Positions 45,355-54,069 of a DNA stretch of 64,000 nt are shown here, in pieces. Each line of letters begins with the position of its first letter. The first letter of the stretch is position 1. Both the position numbers and the translations under genes were made by a program. Under the pieces are notes generated by a model that saw only the letters and a list, made by a program, of their open reading frames with translations, ran no database searches and was not told where the DNA came from. Source of the DNA: Saprospiraceae bacterium (GTDB lineage Bacteria; Bacteroidota; Bacteroidia; Chitinophagales; Saprospiraceae); assembly GCA_016717655.1 (NCBI GenBank), contig JADKFC010000010.1:1-64000 (forward strand), written 5' to 3'.

Positions 45355-45780
45355 GCCCGTTGAATACAATAGAAATCAGGTAGACTCATTTTTTGATTTA
45401 TTAAGTAATATTTAAATTTTGCAAACTCTATTATTTTGAATAAATAAACTCCCTTTCAAAGTTTAAGTCAAATACGAAGCTGCAATGATATTTATAATTT
45501 ATATGACTTAGTGCAATAAACAGAAAGGAACATTACTGAAGTGAATAAATTACAGATTAGGCCGTAAATTGTAGCCTTATAAATAAAGACTCAATTTGGC
45601 TTATAAAAACCTTTTGAAAAACATAAATAACAGCAATCCCACGAACGGGAGCAATCGTTCTTTCTTATTTGAACGTTGCTCCTTTTTTTTAAATGACAAT
45701 TCGGAATCTAGGAGCCTTGATGACGAAAGAAGAAGTTCTGGAATCTTTTATTGCATAAAAAATTTTAAATCATACCCATT
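45355..45780. other. Spacer with an orphan terminator
   Basis: No supported gene in 426 bases. A strong terminator hairpin occurs at 45648-45690, nearly 300 nt after the last stop codon. It may end a small RNA or a leader, and it precedes the 45781 gene. Confidence 0.5.
45648..45690 (+). terminator. Strong intrinsic terminator without an upstream CDS nearby
   Basis: GGAGCAA(T)CGTTC / GAACGTTGCTCC, 12 bp with one bulged T and a 10-nt loop, followed by eight T. It could terminate a small RNA or act as an attenuator for the 45781 gene. Confidence 0.8.
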
Positions 45781-46191
45781 ATGTCAATTCATAGCAATGA
45801 CCGCAGTATAAACAAATATATACGATCAGCTCAGAATGATGAGCTAATAACCAAAATACCATTTGCAAGGCCGACAAATATCAATGAAGGTATTGATAAC
45901 AGCAACATAAAAGACAAAATTATAAAAGAATTTAGAGAAAATTTCAGACTAACCGAAGGTATCCTGGTGATTATTGTGGCCTTGATTTCCGGGTATTTGG
46001 CAAAAAAGAAATTTATAGGACATTCCAATAATCCAGTTAAAAGATTTTTTGGTGAAATGCTTCTGATTGGTATTACGAGTTTTGTAGCCAATCATCAAGA
46101 CGAGATAAAAAAGGTGCATAATACACTTACCCTTTGGGTTCAAAAAATGCGAGGTGAGAAGATCAACGAGAATAGAAAAAACTTGTCTTAA
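45781..46191 (+). CDS. Hypothetical protein with one or two membrane helices
   Basis: A 136-residue protein. The N-terminal half is polar, and a hydrophobic stretch (LTEGILVIIVALISGYLAKKKF, about residues 58-79) and a weaker one (MLLIGITSFVA) follow. The C-terminus is basic. Not recognised. It is probably an inner-membrane protein of the stress island. Confidence 0.65.
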   Translation: MSIHSNDRSINKYIRSAQNDELITKIPFARPTNINEGIDNSNIKDKIIKEFRENFRLTEGILVIIVALISGYLAKKKFIGHSNNPVKRFFGEMLLIGITSFVANHQDEIKKVHNTLTLWVQKMRGEKINENRKNLS

Positions 46192-46440
46192 AACAATTCG
46201 TCATAATTATAATTTTGTTTTATTTGTAGTCTTTGAGAAATTTAATTTGGATCTCACTTTTTTTATAATATAACTTAATTTTTAATGAGAGAAGAACTAA
46301 TAAATATTTTATTTTTTAATGACCTCAATTATGTAATAAGTAATATTAATTCTGTAACACCTTAATATCAATTGTTTGCCATCTTTGAGGAGTAAAATAT
46401 ATTTACTGATGTGCCGCCATTTGCGGATTAATACAATACA

Positions 46441-46881
46441 ATGAATAAACTACTTTTAACACTACTCATCGCATCAATGGCTTTTGGCATTGTTCTTACA
46501 GGCTGTAATAGTGCTTCCAAAAAAGCTGAAAATGCTGAAGAAAACCTTGAAGAAGCAAAAGAGGATTTGAACAAAGCGCAACAAGAATATCTTGTAGACG
46601 TCGAAAACTATAAGTTACAAACTGCGGAAAGAATTGCCACTAATAACAAAAGTATCGAGGAATTTAATGCAAGGATAGCCAAGGAGAAAAAGGAGGTTCA
46701 GGCTGAGTACAGAACTAAAATTGCTGAACTGGAACAAAGAAACAGCGATTTGAAAAAGAGAATGGATGAGTACAAGGCAGATGGAAAGGATCAATGGGAG
46801 GTGTTTAAATCGGAATTCAACAGAGACATGGATGAATTGGGAAAAGCATTTTCTAATATGACAGTAAAAAACAATAAATAA
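46441..46881 (+). CDS. Coiled-coil lipoprotein
   Basis: A 146-residue protein with a lipoprotein signal (MNKLLLTLLIASMAFGIVLTGCN, cysteine 22). The body is almost entirely a charged coiled coil (AEENLEEAKEDLNKAQQEYL, ARIAKEKKEVQAEYR). It probably sits in the envelope as a spacer. Function unknown. Confidence 0.8.
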   Translation: MNKLLLTLLIASMAFGIVLTGCNSASKKAENAEENLEEAKEDLNKAQQEYLVDVENYKLQTAERIATNNKSIEEFNARIAKEKKEVQAEYRTKIAELEQRNSDLKKRMDEYKADGKDQWEVFKSEFNRDMDELGKAFSNMTVKNNK

Positions 46882-46950
46882 GAGGTCACTTGATACTATA
46901 GCTGTGTCTCTAAAATAATTGTTACATTCATTAATCATCAATATTTAACT

Positions 46951-47594
46951 TTGAAAAACACTATTATTAAATTTTCTTTATTACCCTATTTGATCCTTTT
47001 TGTAAATACATTGTATATTTCTGCTCAGGAAAACACCGCAAGTTTTCACTTAGGTATCAAAGCCGGTGTCAATTTTGCTAATGTTTACGATGAGCAGGGA
47101 GAAGACTTTCAAGCAGATGGCAAAATAGGTTTTGCAGGTGGTGCTTTTATGACCATCCCAATCTCAACGTGGTTAGGTGTTCAGCCTGAAATTTTGTTTA
47201 GTCAGAAGGGATTTAAGGCCACCGGCACTTTATTAAATAATCCATATACACTTACTCGCACCTACAATCACTTTGATGTCCCTATTTATTTAGCAATTAT
47301 GCCAATTAAATCACTTACACTTTTAGTGGGTCCCCAGTTTTCATTTCTCACCAGACAAAGGATGTGCTAGAAAATTCAGCTCATAGTTTTGAACAGATTC
47401 AGGAGTTTAACAATGACAACCTAAGGAAAAATACCCTTGGACTATCGCTTGGTTTAGATGTAAATGTAAGCAAGATAGTGGTTGGTGCAAGAGGAGGCTG
47501 GGACATTACCAACAATCACGGTAATGGCACATCTTCTACCCCGCGTTACAAAAATGTTTGGGCACAGGCAACCATAGGCATTAGATTATTGTAG
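46951..47594 (+). CDS. PorT-like outer membrane beta-barrel protein (one frameshift)
   Basis: About 214 residues starting with TTG at 46951 (KNTIIKFSLLPYLILFVNTLYIS, a signal peptide). The strands FHLGIKAGVNFANVYDEQG and GVQPEILFSQKGFKATG are typical of PorT-family barrels. The frame breaks in an AAA run near 47357 and continues DVLENSAHSFEQIQEF to the barrel end WAQATIGIRLL. Adding one A restores a single protein. Likely outer membrane, no known partner. Confidence 0.85.
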
Positions 47595-47643
47595 TATCAT
47601 CAAAATCTATTTGTTGTGACAAGGCGTTTCTAAAAAGGAAAAG

Positions 47644-47674
47644 GCCAAACCTGGATAATGGGTTTGGCTTTTTA
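47644..47674 (+). terminator. Intrinsic terminator
   Basis: GCCAAACC / GGTTTGGC stem with a 9-nt loop, then TTTTT. It lies 50 nt past the barrel protein. Confidence 0.8.
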
Positions 47675-47819
47675 TATTATTTTGTATTCCACGGGTCAAA
47701 AGAATTGGCATTAAATTCTTAGAATACTGCAAATAATAGCCTTAATTGTATAACTAAAATGGATTAATTGTTCCCAACTTTGAAAAGTGAAAATACTTTC
47801 ATCAATTAAATAAATAGTA

Positions 47820-47993
47820 ATGAGTAAAGATAAAGGTCAAAAAAACCATAAAAAATCACCGGCAGACAAATCGTCAGGTAAAACCAAAGCTGGTTCTTCT
47901 TACAAACAAGAGGGTAAATTACTGGATAAGCCTATGGGCATAGATGTATTTGCACCAAAAACGGGTAAACCAGGAACTGTACACAAGATGTAA
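47820..47993 (+). CDS. Small basic conserved-looking protein
   Basis: A 57-residue protein (MSKDKGQKNHKKSPADKSSG, then KLLDKPMGIDVFAPKTGKPG), rich in Lys, Gly and Pro. Not recognised. A well-placed ATG and a natural stop support it being real. It is likely a disordered stress-related protein. Confidence 0.55.
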   Translation: MSKDKGQKNHKKSPADKSSGKTKAGSSYKQEGKLLDKPMGIDVFAPKTGKPGTVHKM

Positions 47994-48205
47994 GCTAGAG
48001 TAATGCTAATCTTTTGTAAAGGATATCTCTTTTAAGGAGGGATTTCCTTTTTTGCTTTAATGACATCATGATATCTGAGAACAAAGGGAACCCTATAAAA
48101 TTTTATTCTACTTTTCATCTTAGTAGAAAGTGAAGCACTGAGCCACCTTAGGGTACCTAATTAAATTGAATATTCTTTTTATTCTTTTTACTATCATGCT
48201 TCTCA

Positions 48206-49258
48206 ATGTTACAGCATCTTATGATTTCGATTCACAAACATGGTATAATTCTTCAAAAATCACAGCGTGAATTTGAAAATGATGGAGTACTTAATCCAGC
48301 AGTTATCTTTTTTCAAGGCCGGATCCACTTATTTTATCGGGCAGTTAGAAATGGCAATCATTCTACAATAGGCTACTGTACGCTTGACACCCCCCTTACT
48401 ATTTCCTCCAGAAATGAAGAACCACTTTTATTTCCTGAATTTGAATATGAAAGTCAGGGTGTTGAAGATCCTAGAATTGTAAGAATTGATGAAGTATTTT
48501 ATTTGACCTATACAGCGTACAACGGCATAAATGCAATGGGCGCTTTAGCCACTTCGGTAGATTTACTTCAATGGCATAAAAAAGGAATTGTTGTTCCTCA
48601 ATTTGTTTATGGTGAATTTTATAGAATTGCCGAAGCAAAGCAGCCGTTGAACGTGAAATACATGCGTTATAATGAGTTTAACAGGCATGGAGAAGATGGC
48701 TTTAGTAAAAATCATGTATGGGATAAAAATGTATTATTTTTTCCCAGGAGGATCAATGGAAAATTGACTATGCTGCACAGAATCAAACCCGATATTCAAA
48801 TAGTGACCGGCATTGATAAGATTGAAGAACTGACGCCAGATTTCTGGAAAAAATATTTGGAAAAATTTGCTGAAAACATTGTTTTGGCGCCTAAATATGC
48901 GCATGAGACAAGTTATATAGGGGGAGGATGCCCTCCCATTGAAACAAAAGAAGGATGGTTGATTATCTACCATGGGGTTTGTGATAGTATCAATGGCTTT
49001 GTTTACTCAGCCTGCGCAGCCTTGCTGGACCTCGATCAACCGCAAATAGAAATAGCACGCCTGCCATATCCATTATTTGCACCGGAAATGCCTTGGGAGG
49101 TAAATGGGGAAGTAAATAACGTATGTTTTCCTTCAGGAGCTATTCTTATGGACAACCTCTTATATATTTACTACGGTGCAGCCGATGAAAACATAGCATG
49201 CGCTTCTATCGAGCTGGATCTTTTATTAATTGAGTTAAAAAAATATAATTGTCATTGA
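48206..49258 (+). CDS. GH130-family glycoside phosphorylase
   Basis: A 350-residue five-bladed propeller enzyme of family GH130 (mannoside phosphorylases). It has NDGVLNPAVIFFQGRIHLFYRA, QGVEDPRIVRID (catalytic Asp region), AYNGINAMGAL, YHGV, and YYGAADENIACAS at the end. Start at ATG 48206 or ATG 48221. GH130 enzymes phosphorolyse beta-mannosides. It overlaps the next glycosyltransferase by 10 nt, so the two work together. The exact substrate is not clear. Confidence 0.9.
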   Translation: MLQHLMISIHKHGIILQKSQREFENDGVLNPAVIFFQGRIHLFYRAVRNGNHSTIGYCTLDTPLTISSRNEEPLLFPEFEYESQGVEDPRIVRIDEVFYLTYTAYNGINAMGALATSVDLLQWHKKGIVVPQFVYGEFYRIAEAKQPLNVKYMRYNEFNRHGEDGFSKNHVWDKNVLFFPRRINGKLTMLHRIKPDIQIVTGIDKIEELTPDFWKKYLEKFAENIVLAPKYAHETSYIGGGCPPIETKEGWLIIYHGVCDSINGFVYSACAALLDLDQPQIEIARLPYPLFAPEMPWEVNGEVNNVCFPSGAILMDNLLYIYYGAADENIACASIELDLLLIELKKYNCH

Positions 49259-51594
49259 AAAATTTAATTGAAAATAAAACAAGGAATATAAATATCACTG
49301 ATGGGAATCTGAAATCCAGATATCATTCCAATAATCTTCATTCTCCTGTAGCATCAAAATCAAAACAGGCTGAAATTTTATTAATTTCTTCCTATCCTCC
49401 CAGAGAGTGCGGGATCGCTACCTATACCCAGGATCTTGTTCTTTCCCTTAAGAGTAAATTTGACCGCTCTTTTGGAATTAGCATTTGTGCCCTCGAATCG
49501 TCCAATGAGCAACATAGCTACTCATCTGACGTCAAATTTGTCCTTAATACAGACAGCCCTACATCTTTTCAAGAGGTAGCCGGTGCCATCAACAATGACC
49601 CCAATATAATTTTGGTCATGATCCAACACGAATTTGGTTTTTATGCCGGCAAAGAGGAAGAGTTGGAAAAATTCATTCAATTGCTTAATAAACCGGTGTC
49701 CATTGTTTTCCATACTGTTCTACCTGGACCTGATCCTGTTTTAAAAGATAGGGTTATGCAACTTGTCCAATTGGTTGACTCTATTGTGGTAATGACCCAA
49801 TCATCTGCCAAAATACTCACATTGGAATACGATGTACCCATGGAGGCTATTCAGGTCATTGCTCATGGCACCCACCTGGTCAAACCGGCCGATAAACAGG
49901 CACTTAAAATGAAGTATGGGCTCGACGGAAAGATGGTACTTTCTACCTTTGGTTTTTTGGGTACTGGAAAAAGTTTTGAAACAACGCTGGATGCCCTACC
50001 TAAAATTGTCGAGGAACATCCTGAAGTCATCTTTCTTATAATTGGAAAGACCCACCCCTCTACCCTAAAACAGGAAGGCGAAACTTACAGAAATTTACTG
50101 GAGGCGAAAGTTGATGCAATGGGACTTAGGTCACACGTTTTATTTATCAATTCTTTTTTGCCTCTTGCCAACTTACTTGAGTATTTGCAGCTCACTGATA
50201 TTTATCTTTTCACGTCAAAAGATCCCAATCAGGCAGTGAGTGGTACCTTTTCCTATGCCATCAGCTGTGGCTGCCCCATCATTTCTACTCCCATTCCCCA
50301 TTCAAGAGAGGTGTTGGGTAAAGATGCGGGCATTATTATTGATTTTGGCAGGGCCGATCAGCTTTCCCAGGCAGTAATAAGATTACTGAACAACGATCAA
50401 TTGCGCAATGACATAGGCTTAAACGGCTTGCACAGAATGACATCTACTTCATGGCAAAATTCTGCCATTTCCCATGCTCAACTTTTTATGAAATTGACAA
50501 AAACAGATACGACCCTATTGTACAATTTGCCCGAAATCAATCTTTCACACATAAATAAAATGACCACCCATTTTGGCATCGTACAATTTGCCAAAATTGA
50601 TCACCCTGACATTGAAACAGGTTATACTTTAGATGACAATGCCCGGGCAATGATCGTAATGGGTCAACATTATTTATCGGTAAGGGACAAATCAGACCTT
50701 TACCTCATAGAAATCTACCTGAATTTTATTGAGCATTGTTTACAGCCCAACGGTGCCTTCCTTAACTATGTGGATAAATACTATCAGTTTACCCCGCAAA
50801 ATCAAGAAACCAATCTGGAAGACTCCAATGGCAGGGCAATATGGGCTTTGGGTTATTTAATTTCCTTGCGCGATATTTTACCCGATCCAATAGTTGACAA
50901 AGCAATTGGAATATTTAATGCTGCTTTGGTCCAGGCAACTGCCATACATTCCACGAGGGCGCTGGCATTTATTATAAAAGGGTTGTATTATGCGGGTAAA
51001 AATCAGTCGGGTACAACTCACCTTGATTTGATATCACAACTAGCCAACCGGCTCGTTCAAATGTATCGCCACGAAGAAGATCAGGATTGGCATTGGTTTG
51101 AATCCTACCTTACGTATGGCAACAGTATTTTGCCAGAAGCTTTGCTTTGTGCCTGGTTTGCTACCGGTGATAGGGTGTATAAAGACATCGCCAAAAAATC
51201 ATTTGACTTTTTACTTTCAAAAACGTTTACAGGCACGAGCCTCAGGGTCATATCCAATAAGACCTGGCTTCATAAAGAGAGACGCCATGATGTGAAAGCC
51301 ATTGGTGGTGAGCAACCCATCGATGTAGCCTATACCATTTTGGCCTTAAAGAAATTCGCAAATGCCTTTGAGAATGATGAGTATTTCCAAAAAATGAAGT
51401 TGTCATTTAATTGGTTTTTAGGAGACAACCATCTGCATCAGATTATTTACAACCCATGTACCGGAGGCTGTTATGATGGCCTCGAAGAACACAACGTAAA
51501 TCTAAATCAGGGAGCCGAATCAACGATAAGTTATCTTATGGCCAGATTGACCATTGAAGATTGGTGGCAGAATGATCAATGGGAAAAGAAATAA
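49249..51594 (+). CDS. GT4 glycosyltransferase fused to an alpha/alpha-barrel domain
   Basis: A 781-residue protein starting at TTG 49249 (or TTG 49255). Residues about 40-420 are a GT4 transferase (SSYPPRECGIATYTQDLV, FGFLGTGKSFETTLDAL, VSGTFSYAISCGCPII). Residues about 435-780 are an (alpha/alpha)-barrel domain like glucosamine epimerase/GH-type proteins (TGYTLDDNARAMIVMGQHY, DWHWFESYLTYGN). With the overlapping GH130 it probably makes or remodels a mannose-rich glycan or glycogen-like storage sugar. Pairing of these two genes is known from other Bacteroidota; the product has not been shown here. Confidence 0.85.
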   Translation: MSLKNLIENKTRNINITDGNLKSRYHSNNLHSPVASKSKQAEILLISSYPPRECGIATYTQDLVLSLKSKFDRSFGISICALESSNEQHSYSSDVKFVLNTDSPTSFQEVAGAINNDPNIILVMIQHEFGFYAGKEEELEKFIQLLNKPVSIVFHTVLPGPDPVLKDRVMQLVQLVDSIVVMTQSSAKILTLEYDVPMEAIQVIAHGTHLVKPADKQALKMKYGLDGKMVLSTFGFLGTGKSFETTLDALPKIVEEHPEVIFLIIGKTHPSTLKQEGETYRNLLEAKVDAMGLRSHVLFINSFLPLANLLEYLQLTDIYLFTSKDPNQAVSGTFSYAISCGCPIISTPIPHSREVLGKDAGIIIDFGRADQLSQAVIRLLNNDQLRNDIGLNGLHRMTSTSWQNSAISHAQLFMKLTKTDTTLLYNLPEINLSHINKMTTHFGIVQFAKIDHPDIETGYTLDDNARAMIVMGQHYLSVRDKSDLYLIEIYLNFIEHCLQPNGAFLNYVDKYYQFTPQNQETNLEDSNGRAIWALGYLISLRDILPDPIVDKAIGIFNAALVQATAIHSTRALAFIIKGLYYAGKNQSGTTHLDLISQLANRLVQMYRHEEDQDWHWFESYLTYGNSILPEALLCAWFATGDRVYKDIAKKSFDFLLSKTFTGTSLRVISNKTWLHKERRHDVKAIGGEQPIDVAYTILALKKFANAFENDEYFQKMKLSFNWFLGDNHLHQIIYNPCTGGCYDGLEEHNVNLNQGAESTISYLMARLTIEDWWQNDQWEKK

Positions 51595-51614
51595 GCTTTC
51601 TTAATTTTGTTACT

Positions 51615-51647
51615 GGGCTGAACACATAATGTTCAGCTCTTTTTTTG
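51615..51647 (+). terminator. Intrinsic terminator after the glycosyltransferase
   Basis: GGGCTGAACA / TGTTCAGCTC arms (one mismatched or wobble pair) with the loop CATAA, followed by seven T. Confidence 0.8.
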
Positions 51648-51695
51648 TTTTATACCTAACAATGGTCCGGATACCATTGGTTCATAAAATCTATC

Positions 51696-51815
51696 TTAAT
51701 TGCATTGTCCGAGAGCCATCCAGATGATCACAAAAACGATAACTGTTCCTACACAGCCGCCTCCCAGTTTCATTGCCCCGTATCCCGAAATTATTCCTTT
51801 AAACAGGTTGTTCAT
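51696..51815 (-). CDS. Small membrane protein, 39 residues
   Basis: A 39-residue frame starting MNNLFKGIISGYGAMKLGGG, then one transmembrane helix. The GYGAxKLGGG loop matches a short conserved protein I recall from Bacteroidota. Function unknown. It is on the minus strand, upstream of the 51862 gene on the plus side. Confidence 0.55.
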   Translation of the reverse strand: MNNLFKGIISGYGAMKLGGGCVGTVIVFVIIWMALGQCN

Positions 51816-51861
51816 GATTTTTTATTTAATGAGTTTATAGATTAGATGATAAGTAATTTTT

Positions 51862-52230
51862 CTAAAGCTTTGTATTATCTTTTTTAGGAATTCCTGTTTG
51901 ATTGTTATTGCGTTCTATGTGGGTTCTATAGGTTTTATCAGGATTAGCGGATTTGGTTCTCATTAAACGATGCTCAACATCATTCATTTCTTCTCTGTTT
52001 TTATAACCCTGCCTCTCATTCGGGTTGTTTTGATCCGGCTCTTTTAATGGAGCATCTGGTCCATATTTTAGATTTTTTGGATCTGCTGCATTAGGCCTCA
52101 ACTCCTTTGGACCTTTGATAAGAGATTGACCATTTTCTGAATTTTGAGTATTTAAAAAGCTCCTGTCTTGGATGTCATTTTCTTCGGTAAAAGGACCCTT
52201 TTTTACCGGGTTGTTTTCTGTCTTTTTCAT
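51862..52230 (-). CDS. Hypothetical disordered protein
   Basis: A 122-residue hydrophilic protein rich in Asn, Asp, Lys and Pro (KKGPFTEENDIQDRSFLN, RPNAADPKNLKYGPDAP), with no transmembrane or folded-domain signature. Not recognised. It is followed by the small membrane protein gene on the same strand, so the two may be co-transcribed. Confidence 0.5.
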   Translation of the reverse strand: MKKTENNPVKKGPFTEENDIQDRSFLNTQNSENGQSLIKGPKELRPNAADPKNLKYGPDAPLKEPDQNNPNERQGYKNREEMNDVEHRLMRTKSANPDKTYRTHIERNNNQTGIPKKDNTKL

Positions 52231-52421
52231 TATTGGTTGTTATTTAGAGTGTGAAAAAATTTCATTTAGGGTTCAAGATTAGTAACTTAGAGACAATACT
52301 TAAAATGGCATACTGCTTTATATTTGAGCATGAAAAAAAGTCACCATCCGAGCTGAGAGGCTACAGATGCTGACTTTAATTTCAAATTCTTCAGATGGAT
52401 CAATGCCCCTTGACCATAAAC

Positions 52422-53051
52422 TTAGTTTCCTACCGGAAAACTCAAGCCTACACCCACTTGAAGGGCATTGTTTTTATAATTTTCTGTGGCATTATCTGTC
52501 AGGTTAACCATGCTGGTGGCATAGCCCAGGTCGATATTTAACCAGGTGCGATCCGCAACAATAAGATTGATGCCCAGGCCTCCCAAAACACCAACATCTA
52601 GCTTTTTAAAAACATCTGTTCCATTGGCATTGATGATGTCATTGCCATCTCCATCTTTGGCACTTAAAAGAAAGCCAGCGTAGGGTCCTAAAAATACTTT
52701 AGGCCTAATCTTATTTCCTACACTTCCAAAATAATAGACAGCCGTCAGAGGTAGCTGGATGTAATTCAATCTGGTTTTTCCTTCAGAATTTTCATATCCG
52801 GTACCCAGCTGTGAAAACAAGGCTTTTATTCCCAGTCCAAATTTTTCATTGATGCTGTAGTTGGCAAATGCTCCTGCTGCAAGTCCGGTCTGGTACTCCG
52901 CATTGGTTATATTGCTGATCTTACTATAATTGATTCCTGCTATGGGGCCAATGGATAAGGTTTGAGCCTTCATAGTTGGAATGATGGCTAAGGCCGGTAA
53001 TAAATAACTTATAATGTATTTTAACATTTTCTGTTTTTTGGTTTTGTTCAT
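52422..53051 (-). CDS. PorT-like outer membrane barrel protein
   Basis: A 209-residue protein starting MNKTKKQKMLKYIISYL (53051), with a signal peptide cut near MKAQ. Strands such as SIGPIAGINYSKISN, GLAAGAFANYSINEKFGLGIKALFSQ and the final LQVGVGLSFPVG are typical of the PorT/porin_2 fold. Intact, unlike its paralogue at 46951. Divergent from the LolA-like gene at 53360. Confidence 0.85.
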   Translation of the reverse strand: MNKTKKQKMLKYIISYLLPALAIIPTMKAQTLSIGPIAGINYSKISNITNAEYQTGLAAGAFANYSINEKFGLGIKALFSQLGTGYENSEGKTRLNYIQLPLTAVYYFGSVGNKIRPKVFLGPYAGFLLSAKDGDGNDIINANGTDVFKKLDVGVLGGLGINLIVADRTWLNIDLGYATSMVNLTDNATENYKNNALQVGVGLSFPVGN

Positions 53052-53359
53052 GTTGAACATACAAAGTTCTTTCATTGATGCCTTCCATCGTTATACAATT
53101 GTTACTGTATGTTGCAGGATTCTGGTATAAATGGTGGTGAAGGATTAACAAAATCCTGGGTTTAACATTTTAGAACCATTGAAGACTCCTCTCCTTTGGG
53201 CGACGATACAAGACTCATTTTTCATTGTTTAATCACCTGACAATCTGTTTTTTTATGGTTTTTGACCCAATTTTGTCGATAAAAGACCGTTTGTCATCTA
53301 TAATTCAGCCTATCAGAACCCAATTAGACTATTTTTGTTTGTATAAAAAAACCTTATAA

Positions 53360-54064
53360 ATGAAGAAATTTTTCAGCTTATTGACATTTTTGGCAGTGGT
53401 TTTTACTCTATCTGCCCAAACAGCAGACGAAATCATTGACAACCATATTAAGGCCATCGGTGGGGCTGCAAAGTGGAATGAACTCAATTCCATGTATTCA
53501 GAAATGACCACAGATATGGGCGGAATGAAAATTCCAATCAAGATATGGCAGCAACACATGAAGGGCATGCGTGTGGAATTTGAAGTACAGGGCATGACCG
53601 GCATCCAGGTAGTTACCGACAAAGATGGTTGGTCCTTGATGCCTTTTATGGGTCAGACCAAACCTGAGCCTACCAACGAAGAGGCCCTTAAATCAGCCAG
53701 AAGCCAATTGGACATCAGAGGCCAGTTGTTGGACTATAAAGGCAAGGGTTCAAACGTTGAGTACCTGGGAGAAGATGAAGACGAAGGGGTAGAAGTCTAC
53801 AAAATCAGATTGACGGATAGCAACAAGACAGAAACCACTTACTTTATTGACAAAGAAAGCTACCTATTGATCAAAGCTGTTTCAAAGGTCAACTTTCAGG
53901 GTCAGGAAATTGATGCAGTTACCAAAATGTCTAACTACAAAGACGTAGGGGGTATTTTGATTCCTCATAGCGTTGACTCTATGTCTACAGGCAAGATGGA
54001 AATTGTGAAAACCGAAATCAATCCGGCCATCGCTGAGGATAAATTTGCCATGCCCAAACAATAA
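53360..54064 (+). CDS. LolA-like outer membrane lipoprotein-sorting protein family
   Basis: A 234-residue periplasmic protein (signal MKKFFSLLTFLAVVFTLSAQ). It has TADEIIDNHIKAIGGAAKWNELNSMYSEM and a strand-rich body (TYFIDKESYLLIKAVSKVN, VDSMSTGKMEIVKTE), the pattern of LolA-like proteins in Bacteroidota. It is followed 5 nt later by the propeller protein, so the two form an operon. True lipoprotein transport is not certain. Confidence 0.82.
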   Translation: MKKFFSLLTFLAVVFTLSAQTADEIIDNHIKAIGGAAKWNELNSMYSEMTTDMGGMKIPIKIWQQHMKGMRVEFEVQGMTGIQVVTDKDGWSLMPFMGQTKPEPTNEEALKSARSQLDIRGQLLDYKGKGSNVEYLGEDEDEGVEVYKIRLTDSNKTETTYFIDKESYLLIKAVSKVNFQGQEIDAVTKMSNYKDVGGILIPHSVDSMSTGKMEIVKTEINPAIAEDKFAMPKQ

Positions 54065-54069
54065 GATCC

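Noticed and set aside
45596..45811. 71-residue frame over the orphan terminator
   Set aside because: It spans the terminator stem and T-run and has no start context or domain.
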